Shown here piece by piece: positions 41,830 to 52,992 of a stretch of DNA of 64,000 nt. The position numbers were made by a program, and so were the translations under genes. Source of the DNA: Lentinus brumalis (Eukaryota; Basidiomycota; Agaricomycetes; Polyporales; Polyporaceae); assembly GCA_001792895.1 (NCBI GenBank), contig MARA01000001.1, forward strand, positions 806,001 to 870,000, read 5' to 3'. A model generated the notes under the pieces. It had not been told where the DNA came from. It saw only the letters and a program-made list of their open reading frames with translations, and searched no databases. Position 1 is the first letter of the stretch. Each line of letters starts with the position of its first letter.

Positions 41830-44800
41830 ATGGCCCCGACATTGGCCCACCCGACGAGCGTGAACTTCGTCGATGAACAACACCGCCCCGTCAACAGCGA
41901 GGCCAGCACTTACTACGGTGGCGAGGAGCGCTTTAGCCGTGGGCGGACATACAGCGCGGTAAGCATGCCGTGATTGATGTTCTGGGAGCCTTTGACTCAC
42001 TATCGCGCACTGCGCGTCTTTGTTGCGTGCAGTCCTTCGCCCACGGCTACAACCCAAAACGTCCCCCTGTGTTCCAGGATGCCGTGCACCAGCGGGCGCG
42101 TCGCATGTCCCACGACGAGAAGAGCTCGGCGCCCCGCCGCTTCCTGATCGACGTGGAGGAGACCATCCGGGTCGTCCTCGAGCAGGAGGACACCGACGGC
42201 GACTTTCAGATCTCAGTCACGGACGCTGGTCCTAAACTGATGGCTCTTGGCACCGCAACAAGCAACGGTTTCAAGAGCTTCGACATTCGGGTGAGTGTTC
42301 CTATACTGTGTGGTCGAATCGACCCGCCCCCTTTTCTGTGCCACCGCCATACGGGGTAGGAGTGTATCGCGGAGCTCGGCCTCCTCGCACCCGGGCATCT
42401 TGGCTGAGCGATTATAATGCGGACTGGAAGGCGTTGCGCCCAATCGCGCTGCGAATGTTCAGTTCAGGTGTGATTGACGCGTGCATAGGAGGCCGATTGG
42501 GACGTTCGTCGAGTTGTTGCTCCGAAGGAGGCGCTCCGAGATCGGCGGTGACTGCGGTCGTTATGTCCAAGAGCATCTCCGTCCAACGAGCTTTCTGACT
42601 GACATCCCATATGTAGGGAACGTACATGCTGTCGAACCTTTTGCAAGAACTGGCGCTTGCGCGGGACCATGGCCGAAAGCGTATTGTGCTGGACGAGGCG
42701 CGCCTGGCGGAGAATCCAGTCGACCGTCTTTCGCGCATGATCAAGAACTCGTTTTGGAATGCGCTGACACGGCGAATTGACGGAGACGGGCTGGAGATTA
42801 TCTGTGCCGACCCCAAGAATCGCACGGGACGCGTCAACCCTCGCATATACGTGCCTCACGGAGAACCCGCGATGGCCGAGTACTATCGCCAGGTTGCGAA
42901 GGACAAGCCACACTTGAATCTGGACGTCCAAGTCCTTCCGCCGAAGCCTGATGACCCAGTGTATGTCAAGAGCCTCAACAACAAGCCCGGTATCTTGGCT
43001 CTCGCAATGCACGAGGTCAGCGATAACAAGGGTGGAAAGACACTGAAAGGCATCCCCTTCGTCGTGCCAGGCGCGCGGTTTAACGAGGTGGGCAATTGAA
43101 TGACTCTAGCGCATACGCGACGCTGATCCACGTGCCCCAGCTGTACAACTGGGATTCATACTTCATCTCGCTTGGTCTGCTCGTTGATGGCTACGTCAAC
43201 ATGGCCAAGGGAATGGTCGACCACTTCATCTTCGAGATCAAGCACTACGGCAAAATTTTGAACGGTTCCCGGAGCTACTACCTCTGCCGCACGCAGCCCC
43301 CGTTCCTCACCGACATGGCGCTCCAGATCTACAATCAGCTCGACCGCACCGACATGGAGGAGAACCGCGCGTGGCTGAAGCGTGCCATCCAGGCCGCGAT
43401 CAAGGAGTATCACACCATCTGGGTGGCCGAGCCACGCATGGATCCCAAGACGGGTCTGTCACGCTACCGTCCCGACGGCTTGGGCATCCCCCCGAGACGG
43501 AGGCCACGCACTTCACTCACATTCTCGAGCCGTATGCCGCGAAGCATGGGCTCTCTGTGCTCGAGTTCAGCGAGCGCTACAACGACGGGACGATCAAGGA
43601 GCCCGAGCTCGACGAGTACTTCCTGCACGATCGCGCGGTCCGGGAGTCTGGGCATGACACGACGTACCGGTTCGAGAAGCGATGCGCGAACTTGGGCACG
43701 ATCGATCTGCAGGCACTGCTGTACAAGTACGAGGTGGACATTGGGACAGCGATCCGGGAGGTGTTCGACGACGAGATGGAGATGGAGGAGGATTTCCTAC
43801 TCGCTCCCTTCCCGCCGACGCCCGAGTCGTACGCGGACAAGAGCAAGTGGGAGAGCTCGCGCAGCCGCGTGCAGAAGAGCGAGGAGTGGTTCCAGCGCGC
43901 GGAGTGGCGCAAGGGCATCATCGACAAGTACTGCTGGAACGAGAGCAAGGCGCTGTACTTTGACTACGACACGGTGCAGGAGAAGCAGAGCTTGTACGAG
44001 AGTGTGACCGCTTTCTGGACGCTCTGGGCTGGGTGTGCGAGCGAGGAGCAGTGCTGGAAGCTCATGTGCGTTGCTGTGCCCTCCTTGGCTACATTCGTTT
44101 GGACTGACAGGTCGTGCAGCTCGCAGTCGCTGAAGAAGTTCGAGGTGTTGGGCGGTCTTGTATCCGGAACGGAGGAGTCCCGCGGAAAGATCTCCCTCGA
44201 CCGTCCAAACCGTCAGTGGGACTACCCGTGAGTATTTCCTGAGGCGTTTCCCTTTCTATGTCTGACTGTCCGGTCCGTAGCTATGCATGGCCCCCGCACC
44301 AGATCATGGCCTGGGTCGGTCTTGAGCGCTATGGCTACCTGGAGGATGCCCAGCGCCTGGCATACAGGTTCTTGTACATGTAAGGGGATCCTGTGTCCCG
44401 AGTTTGTCGAGTTTGTCGCTCACGGCATTGTGACAGGATGACAACTGCTTTCGTCGACTTCAACGGTGTCGTTCCTGAGAAGTTCGACGCCGTCAAGCTC
44501 TCGCATCTCGTAGACGCCGAGTACGGCAACCAAGGCATCGACTTCAAGATGGTTCCACGAGAGGGCTTCGGCTGGATGAACGGTACGTTGTCATTCAGTC
44601 ACCCCTGTAGCTCCGTGTGACTCTGACATGTGCCTCCTCGTCTTCAGCTGCATTCCAAGTCGGCCTCACGTACCTATCGACCGGCATGCGCCGCGCGGTA
44701 TCGGCATGCACAAGCCCGGAGGTCTTCTTTGGCAATTACCTGAACCCACAGGAGGCGGCAGCGGCATACGGTGCTTCGCCCGCCGACCCACTCAGTCTTG

Positions 44801-44886
44801 CGATGGACACTCTCCAGCTGTCCTCGCCGGTCGTCCAGCCCACCAGGACGGAACCGCAGGTCCCCGACATGTCTCAGTCGCAATGA
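41830..44886 (+). CDS. NTH1: Neutral (cytosolic) trehalase, GH37
   Basis: Hydrolyses trehalose to two glucose in the cytosol. Exons: 41830-41958, 42033-42290, 42617-43087, 43141-44065, 44111-44227, 44281-44379, 44437-44582, 44648-44886. Regulatory part: a PKA-type site RRMS (Ser69) and a Ca2+-binding-loop sequence [12 protein letters not shown] (residues 96-107), as in yeast Nth1. GH37 signature 1 is split by the intron at 43088-43140 (PGARFNE / LYNWDSYF); signature 2 reads [16 protein letters not shown] across 44228-44280. [20 protein letters not shown] and the C-terminal glycine-rich [15 protein letters not shown] are present. Exon 4 is one base short: its length (925) does not fit the flanking phases, and the frame changes at the C6 run 43488-43493 between GLGIPP and [11 protein letters not shown]. 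With that base the protein is 794 residues. Confidence 0.96.
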
Positions 44887-45615
44887 GCGCTGGTCCCCTC
44901 ACAACTATCGACCTGCGCTGGACAAACGTCACGTAAAGTAATTCAGCGCGTTCGCCGCCCGTAATTGTCCTGGGATGCTGGGACAACTGTCAAGATAGTC
45001 AAGATTCGATCTCAAGCTCGCCCGTCACGCGCCAAGACTCAATTTACAGCATGACTTAACATCAGAAGGCTCGACGTTCCGCTTCCACATCGCTACTACT
45101 ATTGGACTTCCTGTGTACGATTTTTGACGACGTTTCGTCTCGTTATCCTCCTTGTTCTCGTGTCTCGCTCCCGCTTCCCGTCTCGTTCTCTAATCACAGC
45201 ACTTAGAGCATATAGACATCCAGTCCCTGCAGCCGTTCCTACAACTCGTGTACAGTATGAAGACTCAACGTCTCTTGCGCAATCAATCCCTGTAGATAGT
45301 TCCACGTCAACTCCGCGTGAAACCTACGCTCCTCGCGGTCAACATCGCGGTCCTTGGAGAGCTCGACCGAGGCCGGCCCGAACCTGAATGCAATGCTGCA
45401 TTCGCGATCGGGTTCTGCTGGGTCTGCATTCGCGTGGGTCATACGTCACTCCCGCGGGCATATGGGCAAGATTGAAATGCGGGAGCGCGACGCGGAACGG
45501 GTGGCGGCAGCTCATATCCAGAGGACTCGCACATACATAACCCCCCTAAGTTCGCTACCTCTCCTCGCCTCTCCACCCTCCGCCCGTTCAGACTTCACAT
45601 TATCAAACGCTCGAC
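44887..45615. other. Intergenic, nothing recognised
   Basis: About 730 bases with the trehalase 3' flank and the presumed promoter of the following gene. No feature supported. Confidence 0.5.
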
Positions 45616-46565
45616 ATGAATGATCTTCTGCCGCTCTACAGGACGACGAAGACGTTGTTTCCCCGCCCGGGATTCTTCGGGGTGTTGACCCTCCAGGGGG
45701 AGAACATGCTCGCCGAAGCCGTGCCAGGCATTGCCTCGGATGCGGAAGAGATGCAGGCCGTTCGTGCCATAGGGACTGTGCGGTGTCTTGCACTCTGCGC
45801 TCAGGTGAGTGCCCATGCAACATGGTTGGCCAGCGCTCCGAGTCCGCCGTCCTAGCTGGCTCTTGGGCTTAGCTGGCGACGAACCGTGCCATATCTTCCT
45901 GCTGCTATCGTCATCTCACGCTGCGTCAGTTAGGGGCTGTTTTCACCCCGTTCGATTCGTCGGCACTGTACCGATGTTTCCTGGTGGCCACCACGCCGCC
46001 TCCTGCGGACTCGCACATCGCGTCCGTCCCGATTGACACAGACTCGGGCGGCAAATTCGTGGTTGCATGCACGCCTGACCCGCCGATACCCGTCGAAGGG
46101 TGCAACTTGTGGGACAACGGCGACGTGTCTGTTCGGATACAACGGCGCAACAACATGTTCGACCACTCGGAGGCGTCCTACATTCACCCCATGGTAGCGT
46201 CCAAGGTCGCTGGGACCTACAGCGGTGGCAAGTCATCCTATGATGGCGGTAAATGCACGCCCAGCATCAGGCTTTTCGACTGCTGAATATCTTCATTTTC
46301 CCCCCAGTGCAAAGCGACGAAGCCCTGGAATGGGGGCTCACAGCGGATACTCTTGGGTGGACTGGACAGAATACTGCAAAGCGGTACCCACTCGCCGAGT
46401 TTTCGCTAGATATACCGCCTACCGGACAATATGCGTATTGTAGTCCATCGGAGTACCAGGATGCGGTCGGGAGAATCAGGAGGTAAGCCGTTTGCACCAC
46501 TCTCTACTTCTCTGCTCACGAGGCTTGTTAGTATTATCGTTCAAGCGTGGAAACGCCGCCTGTAG
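45616..46565 (+). CDS. Uncharacterised protein, paralogue A
   Basis: I do not recognise this family. Four exons: 45616-45804 (63 codons, LFPRPGFFGVLTLQGENML, SDAEEMQAVRAIGTVRCLAL); 45929 to about 46247 (LGAVFTPFDSSALYRCFLVA, WDNGDVSVRIQRRNNMFDHS); about 46309-46481 (WGLTADTLGWTGQNTAKRYP, FSLDIPPTGQYAYCSPSEYQ); and a short last exon giving SIIVQAWKRRL and the stop at 46563-46565. Exon order and intron phases are shared with paralogue B on the opposite strand (46831-49541), which supports both as real genes. About 230 residues, no signal peptide or membrane helix. A conserved FPRPGFFGVL motif opens both copies. Confidence 0.72.
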
Positions 46566-48269
46566 TCCATGGAAGTGTGCGTAGAGACGAAGGCTACTTG
46601 AAGCTGTCACTTGAACTTCGTAGTAGACGTTCGGCGATTGATCTTGTGGTCGAGCGCTCTCATGGTATGCTCTGCACAGAGCATTCCGAGCTCTGTGGCG
46701 CCGAGGACCTGAGTTGCGTATGTACGTTGACGGCTTCAAACGAGAGCGTTGAGAATGGCGAGGAAGGATGAGATGCAACCACGTAAGCAGGCATGCTGCT
46801 GTCGGATGCGGGTAGGCCAAATGGGAGGTGCTACATGGCATCGAAGGAAGACTGCGGAGCGTCGCCCGATGGGCCTTTCTTCTCCGCCTTGCGCAGCGCT
46901 TGCAATATGAGACTGACGCGGGTTATCATGAGCAGCGACCACAAGCCGTCCAGCAGACACTGCTACCCACCTGCGAGTCTTGTCTACTGCTTCGCAGAAC
47001 TCTGATGGGCTGCTGTATGCGGCCCCAGGCGCGATATCAAGGAAGCAATCGACTAGCGGGCGATCCAGCAACATCTGGACATTCGTAGACAATCCTAACG
47101 CCTCCATCCAGAACGCCACTTCCTCCTCATGCTCCTCAGCTTCCGTTAGGGTGGACGGGCTGATAGCGGGGCTAGCAGAGGAGGCCACTGAGGATGCGAA
47201 TCAGTGTGAATCCATCAAAAGGGACGGCGGACATACCGTCAACGGCCTGCGGCTGATCGCTCTGCGGCTGCAGGACCAAGGGCGGGGAATACATTCTCGA
47301 GATATGGGACGTCCCCCGAGAGGAGATGTACGACGCACGCGAATGGTCGAGCAGATCGAGGGACTCGCGTCTCTTGATCCGCACCTCGACCTTACCATTC
47401 GTCCAGAAGTGGCATCCTTGATTGGGTAGCGGCGGGTCAGGCGGGTTTGAGCTACACGCGTCCTCGACTGAGAAGGATCCTATGGACGAGTCTGACGGGA
47501 GGCTGCGCAAAGTAACTTATCGGGCTAACTTGACGTACTTATGTCTCCCTTTCATACGTTAGCGCTTACGCAACTTGCTTTTCCCACGCAAGCGACATTC
47601 GTACTTGGTGCGTAGCACGCCGCTGCCAGCATACGCCGCCCGACGTTGTCTTTGACATACCACCAAGCACTCTTCGTTTCATATCCTCATGAACGACTCA
47701 GCCGACATTTGAGATCTCCCTTGTGTGATTCAATCTTCCCCTCAGCGCAGAGAACCTCGTCGCCACCTCCAGGCCTTGGCAAACTTGAGCTCTCATGTGT
47801 CTACTTTCGCGAGCTTCTAGTTGCAGGCCCCGTTAACAGGCGTTTACTGGGAGGCGTCAGGACGTCAGTCAGTAGGAGCATGGACCTGGTAAGTGTTCTC
47901 CTGACCTGTGAATCAGCTGCGGGCTGGGGCTGCTCGAGGATGTGCAGCCCATGCATCTCCGGCGTCCGCTGGTCTCCCTGAAGTACTCTACCGTGTATTT
48001 CTGCAAGCACCCCATAGTAGATTCGGTCCTGGCACGCCTCACGTGTATGAGTCTATGAGAATAACGCAGCCGGACGGTCGCTCAGCTTCAGTCCCACCCG
48101 AGAACTTGAAAGGTAGTCGACAGTTCGTGGTGCGCCTCTCTGTCATCACTCGCCTTGAACTCAAATCCTCAACTTGCAACCATGGCATCCTGCCTTGAGT
48201 GATGAGTGTTGTATACATATGTCAGTTCAAAATCTCTGGCCTATTTGACTAGTCAGGTTGCGGGGAGGT

Positions 48270-48375
48270 TGCGTAGCTGTACGGATTCAGCCGTGCCGCT
48301 GCGTATCCATGCGTAAGTATGCGTGAACCTGCGTCACATCACTTACACTCACTGGAACTTGCGTAGTGCTGCGTA
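48270..48375 (+). repeat. Phased TGCGT decamer array
   Basis: TGCGT occurs at 48270, 48300, 48310, 48320, 48330, 48360 and 48370, every copy in the same 10-bp register; four of them extend to TGCGTA with other bases varying. It looks like an eroded decamer minisatellite or a row of protein-binding sites on one helix face, as in subterminal repeats of DNA transposons. Confidence 0.8.
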
Positions 48376-49024
48376 GGACTGTGTTATGACCCTTACGTGC
48401 GCAGGTGTGAACGCGGCATTGAACTTCCGCCTTTTGCGCACTGCAGCACTACATATCTAGGGTCATGTCCGTCGTCTCTGATGTCTGGCGGTGAAGCGTC
48501 TCCACGCCTGCTGCACCAGTCATGATACCATCCACGTAGGATGTCTGTATCTACTCTATACATGCCACACGTGTGGTTCAACAGGCCCGCTTGACAGTTT
48601 CGGAGGAAGGAGAGTGCGCTATCAAGATTCAATAGGCAGAACGCGCGGTGGGCGGCCGACAATGCGGGGAGATATGATAACAAACCTTCTCATTTGGTAC
48701 GTTGCCTCTGTGCGCACCGTGAACTTGTCTGTTACCTCCTCGAGTTCATGGTGGCCCTCAGCTGTAAGAATACATGATGCGATGCTTGCAATAAAGTTCA
48801 AAGCCACCTGCAGTTCCCTCACAAACATCCACGTAAATTCACGCATGGAAAGAAGACAGCGGACCTCCAACTCTCAGATCGGGGCTGGTTGCCCCCAAGA
48901 GAACGGGACCGGTTTCCCAGCTCCATTCACTCTCTAGGTAAGTGCATAACTCGGTGGTATAAGCCGGAAGTGATGGGCGGAGGCGTCGGGAACGCCGAAG
49001 TACCCGTACGCAGGTTCACGCAAG

Positions 49025-49132
49025 TTCACGCTTGCGGGCGACAATTTAACTTGCCCTGCCAAAACGCTACGTTACGCTCCGTAAAGTAAGTTTTGGCAGG
49101 GCCAAGTTAAAGTCACAAGTTAATTTGTGAAC
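49025..49132. repeat. Nested inverted repeat / hairpin
   Basis: Arms 49045-49065 and 49090-49111 (GTTTTGGCAGGGCCAAGTTAAA on the right arm's side, one bulged C) are complementary around a 24-nt loop. An outer pair GTTCAC (49025) / GTGAAC (49132) extends the symmetry. A smaller CGCAAG/CTTGCG hairpin overlaps the left side. Confidence 0.8.
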
Positions 49133-49892
49133 CGTCGTCTGACGGTGGTGGGGTGGTTGCCATCAAGTAGCATCCGTGATTCACCCAGGGGAAGGTCGGG
49201 CAGGGTATACCTCGTCCCTGTATTGAAGCATGGTCAGATGAAACCCACGACTAGAATGATATGCATGCGACAGTCCCTGCGGATGCTGTGACTCCCACAA
49301 CCGAATGGGAACCCCTGACGCACCGGACCGTCTCCAAGTACTCTACAGAGCGACGCACCTTAGCAATGTGGGCCAGGCACTGAATAGGTTTTATGCGCCG
49401 AGCAGCTTGCATCTCCTCGGAATCGACGAGGTCAGGCCACAATTCAGCGAACCAGGCCTCCGCTCGCAGGGTGAGGACGCCGAAGAAACCCGGGCGCGGA
49501 AACATGGTAGGGACTAGGTTGCGAGATGGAGCGTCCGCCATGTTAGCGAGGATGAGAGATGTGTAATGTGGGCGACGCCAAGTGTGCGGGGAGGACAGAG
49601 ACACGCACCCCGTGGTCATGTAGTGAACCTGTTTGCATGTGTTTGCGCCCATTGAGCCCTCCGCTTACTTCATGAGATCTCATGGCTAAGAAGTAGTGGT
49701 TACTACATCGCGGTGATGCGCCGCCCTGCCCGGTATGTGTCGCTGCCCAGACTTAGTGTGGCTTTGCTAATGATCTCTCATCGGTCGGCGTTGTACGTTG
49801 AAGATGCTCCCGGGTGATGCCAGCTCGGGGGTATGCAACCGGTATCTTCGTCCAAAATTACTTGGCAACGACAAGCAAGTTACAACTGAGTA

Positions 49893-50175
49893 TCAAGCAC
49901 ACAAGTCATCGCACAGAAGAGATATGATCCGAGAATTGCCTTCGGTAGCACCACGTTCTCTCGCCACCATTCGGTACGGCATTTTGGCCCGCGAAGACGG
50001 ACGTGTCCTCCTCGGTGTACCTGTCTTGAAGCATCAAGACCGGAGAAGTTTCTTCACGCTTCGCGTCCGATCTGGGGTCCCTTGCGTGTACCACTCCTTC
50101 GTGAACATCAAGCACAGCGACTTCCACTATGCATCGCTTTAGCGAATAACGATACACAGATGCCGCGTCTGATTT
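49893..50175 (-). pseudogene. F-box protein C-terminal remnant, copy 3
   Basis: Matches only the last part of the F-box genes at 10751 and 15163: EVAVLDVHEGVVHARD, DAKREETSPVLMLQDRYTEE and DTSVFAG in one frame, then KMPYRMVARERG and ISLLCDDLCA with a stop at 49893 in another. The frame break sits where several bases are missing relative to the intact copies. No F-box or middle exons are nearby, so this is a truncated, frameshifted fragment left by an earlier duplication. Confidence 0.82.
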
Positions 50176-50457
50176 CCGGTACGGTAAGTAGTCATCATCC
50201 CGGCGTATCCAGCTCAAGGACGACGGGGCGGCGGGATAGGAAAAGCAGGCCAAGACAGTGCTGTGCAAATCTACAGCAGGAAGATCGCAACCGGTCATCA
50301 AAGAGACGTACTCACGAAACGTCTGCAGTCGACTTCGGCATGAAACCCTCGAGATTCCTGCCGGCTATTGTTCGACTTCTTGGATTGCAGTCCGGAGTCC
50401 ACAAATCATATACGCGTCTAGATCGGCTACGTTCTCCACCCGCCACGTCTCACCTCC

Positions 50458-52329
50458 TCACGGCGCCGTCCTCCGCAAACGGTAGAAGAACACCATAATC
50501 GCAAGCGCCCAGTGCTCGAACTGGTCCTTCGACATGAACAGCAACGCCTGCGTGATGACCGCCTTGATCAGCTGCGCACTCATGCCCTGCGAGGAGACGT
50601 CAGCTCAGCGACCGGTGCACGCATACAGGCCAGACGCGAGACGCGAGGCGCGAGACGCGAGACGTACCTGGTACCAGCCGAGGAAGCCGTTCCGCCGCCA
50701 CACGCGCGCGAGCACGGTCAGCGCGCCGACGTGGTGGCCCGTCCTGTGGTGCGGCTTGTTGTGGTGGGGAGCGGGTGGTGCTCCGCCTCTGCTTCCTCCG
50801 CGTCCGCGGACCGCGCCTGGATGCGCACCTTCGCCATGATGTAGGGATATGTCACCTGTGCATCGCGCCGCGTCAGTCCCCACTCGCAGGCACTGCCAAC
50901 AACCAACATCCAAAGATAGACGGTAAGAGAAGGGAGACGTACAACGGTGGCGAGCGCCTTGCTCAGCGCCCCGACAGTGAACGCCATCCACGGGCTCAGC
51001 TTCGCGTTCGCGTTCGCCTCGCCCCGCGCGATGAGCATCAGGCTCTTCACGCGCTCGTACATCCCGTACGTGATCGCCGGGTTCACGGTGAGCACCAGGC
51101 CCGGCTTCAGGCCCAGCCAAAGGCCCGTCACGCCCTCTTCCGCGATGATCTCGCGCGCGACCCCGAGGAAGGAGTCGTCGTACTCCTCCTCCTCCTCATT
51201 TTCGCCCTCCGCAGAGGCAGAGGGCGCTTCGAGGTCGGTCGCCTTGCCCTTGCCCTTCACGCTGGGCTTCTTGGGCCGGCCGATCTGCTGCCGCGTCGCG
51301 ATGACGGCCACGGGGATGGTGAATATCTGGGCGAGCGCGCCCGCGGCTGCGCCGAGGATAAGCTCGGCCGCGGTGCTCAGCGGGGGCGCTGCGCTCCCCG
51401 CTGGACGTTTAGCAGCGAGGCGCTTGATGTACGACGTCCGGACGAACGAGTAGAAGAAGAAGTACGCGTATTCTGCAGGTAGGCGCGGTCAGCGCATCTT
51501 GGACTGAGTGTGTCGGACGGAGGAGGCAGGGCTTACGCATGGAGAACGTGTTGAGCATCGTGGCCAGGAAGCCGCGGTAGTAGCCCATGACGCCCTCCTC
51601 GCGGAGGATGCGCTCGAGGATGCCGAGGATGCTCAGTTTCTCTTCGTCCGACGCGTCCGACGCTGCTTGTATGCGCGTCTTCACGCTGTGGTGATTGTCA
51701 GACTACCCTCGGGCTGCAATGGGCAGAGGTACATACATATCTAGAGGGTAGATCACGCTATTGAGGGCAAGGCCAAGTCAGTAACGCGCCGAATGTGCAT
51801 ATGCGAACGAGATGCTGAAGCAGGACACGAGCGACAGGTGCGGGGCAAGTCAAGACTCCGATGTAGTCGGTCAGCATGTCCTGTCCCCTAATCACCGTTC
51901 AAGCCGTACTAGTTCCTCCACAGGCACTGCGGGTTTGTCAAGCTCACCGTGCTCGCAGCGCTGCTCCGTCAGCACGCGTCCCTTCCACCGACCCGGGCAA
52001 CTGCTGGACGCGTGCGGGAGGTTCCGGACGCGCACAAAGCAGCCGTCCGGCTACTGCTTAACGATGACGGTCGTGGTCGAACCACAGTATGTCATGTGTG
52101 CGACATAGGACAGATTGACCGTGAGCAAGCCGTCCGTCCTTGACGGACACAGTCTGGTGTGGGCAGTGAACATGGATGTGAACGAGGGTGTTGTCACTGG
52201 ACCCGGACGCGGTGCGAACGACGAAGAAAGTGCGCGACATAACCGACAGACTCACGCGTTACTGAAGCATCCTCCCAAAGCCCCGGCCAATGCGTAGCCA
52301 AACGGGGTGAGCTGCGTCGGTTTGGACAT
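50458..52329 (-). CDS. ANT1: Peroxisomal adenine nucleotide carrier (mitochondrial carrier family)
   Basis: Exchanges ATP and AMP across the peroxisomal membrane for fatty-acid activation. From ATG 52329: MSKPTQLTPFGYALAGALGG, CFSNA, then a tiny exon AVIYPLDI and VKTRIQAASDASDEEKLSIL (first PxD carrier signature). Next come GYYRGFLATMLNTFSM, EYAYFFFYSFVRTSYIKRL, AELILGAAAGALAQIFTIPV with ATRQQIG, a Lys/Glu-rich loop, GLWLGLKPGLVLTVNPAITY, SKALATVVTYPYIMAKVRIQ and GFLGWYQGMSAQLIKAVITQ, ending near FYRLRRTAP. Three carrier repeats are present. A one-base gap is needed at the G4 run 50766-50769, between RIQARSADAEEAEAEH and VGALTVLARVWRRNG. Peroxisomal rather than mitochondrial assignment follows the PMP47/Ant1-like repeats and is inference. 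Confidence 0.88.
50631..50665 (-). repeat. Heptamer tandem repeat next to a 5' splice site
   Basis: About five imperfect copies of GACGCGA (plus strand) inside the last intron of the carrier gene. On the transcribed strand the array starts four bases after the exon end GGCTGGTACCAG, so the donor GTACGTC is part of the array's edge. Confidence 0.75.
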
Positions 52330-52992
52330 GGTTCTTGCACGCGAGGAGTGTAGGGGGTGCTGGTCGGGAGGAAGACGGGGAGCGCAGACAAGCAGAATAA
52401 GTAGTGGTACAAGCTAGCTTCACCCCGTGGGGCAGCTGAGTACGACGCTTGAGTCAAGGAGTGCGGTCGGGGAGGAGCAGGATCCGGTCTCCGGCCCCGG
52501 CTTCTCTACCGCCTTCACATGCATCATCAACCCTAACCCCGCACTCAGCACCTTGCCCCCAAAATGGCAGCCAAGTTGGTTCAGACTCGCCAGAATCGGT
52601 GTAACAGCACCTTACCAACGATTTCACCATGAATGCCAACGTGGCCGGGCACTGAGCAGAACTGAATCGTATTACACGCAAGACGAGGACTGTGGACGGC
52701 GAGGATAGAACGCGAATTGAATCAGAGGCGAATGGGGACAAATGTCGATTAGTGCATGATTGTAGTGCATAGTGCAGGCGTTATAGCTGCTTCGCACAAG
52801 TGCGGATGATGCAGAGTACGGTGTCGACCACAACCTGTCCACATCGGAAAGGCTGATTACTGCGTCGCTGACAATGGAGGTACCGCCTCCCTGTCCCATG
52901 GGAAAAACGTTCCCTGTTCTCTGGCCCGCTTTCTATGGCTAAGGGATCCGCCAGTCAGTCCCCCTGATCTCTCCCAACACGCAGAAAAACAC
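52330..52992. other. Intergenic, nothing recognised
   Basis: About 660 bases with the presumed carrier-gene promoter and the 3' flank of the next minus-strand gene. No feature supported. Confidence 0.5.

Larger units (their letters stand above)
47525..49345. mobile_element. Repeat-rich insertion inside paralogue B, probable non-autonomous transposon
   Basis: Interval that separates exon 1 from exon 2 of paralogue B. It holds TGCGTA-type motifs at both ends and inside (47577 inverted, 47619, an array at 48270-48375, inverted at 49007), a 15-bp inverted repeat pair (48320-48334 and 49008-49022) and a strong hairpin at 49045-49111. Short frames within it (for example 48870-48622 minus) have no recognised domain and no transposase was seen. 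Exact borders and target duplication could not be fixed, so the class is unknown; nested elements are possible. Confidence 0.5.
46831..49541 (-). pseudogene. Uncharacterised protein, paralogue B, interrupted
   Basis: Diverged copy of the gene at 45616-46565. Exon 1 (49541-49359) gives MADAPSRNLVPTMFPRPGFF, then SEEMQAARRIKPIQCLAHIA. The rest of the gene resumes only at about 47505 with LPSDSSIGSFSVEDACSS, WTNGKVEVRIKRRESLDLLD, an intron, EEVAFWMEALGLSTNVQMLL, IAPGAAYSSPSEFCEAVDKT, an intron with the same phase as in copy A, and a last exon LILQALRKAEKKGPSGDAPQ ending at 46831. The segment matching LGAVFTPFDSSALYRCFLVA of copy A was not found, and an in-frame stop precedes 47505. The 124-nt intron of copy A is replaced by about 1.85 kb. 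Probably disrupted by insertion; a functional 3' remnant is possible. Confidence 0.65.

Noticed and set aside
46985..47000. Suspected frameshift near the end of paralogue B
   Set aside because: A GT-AG intron in the same phase as in paralogue A removes the problem.
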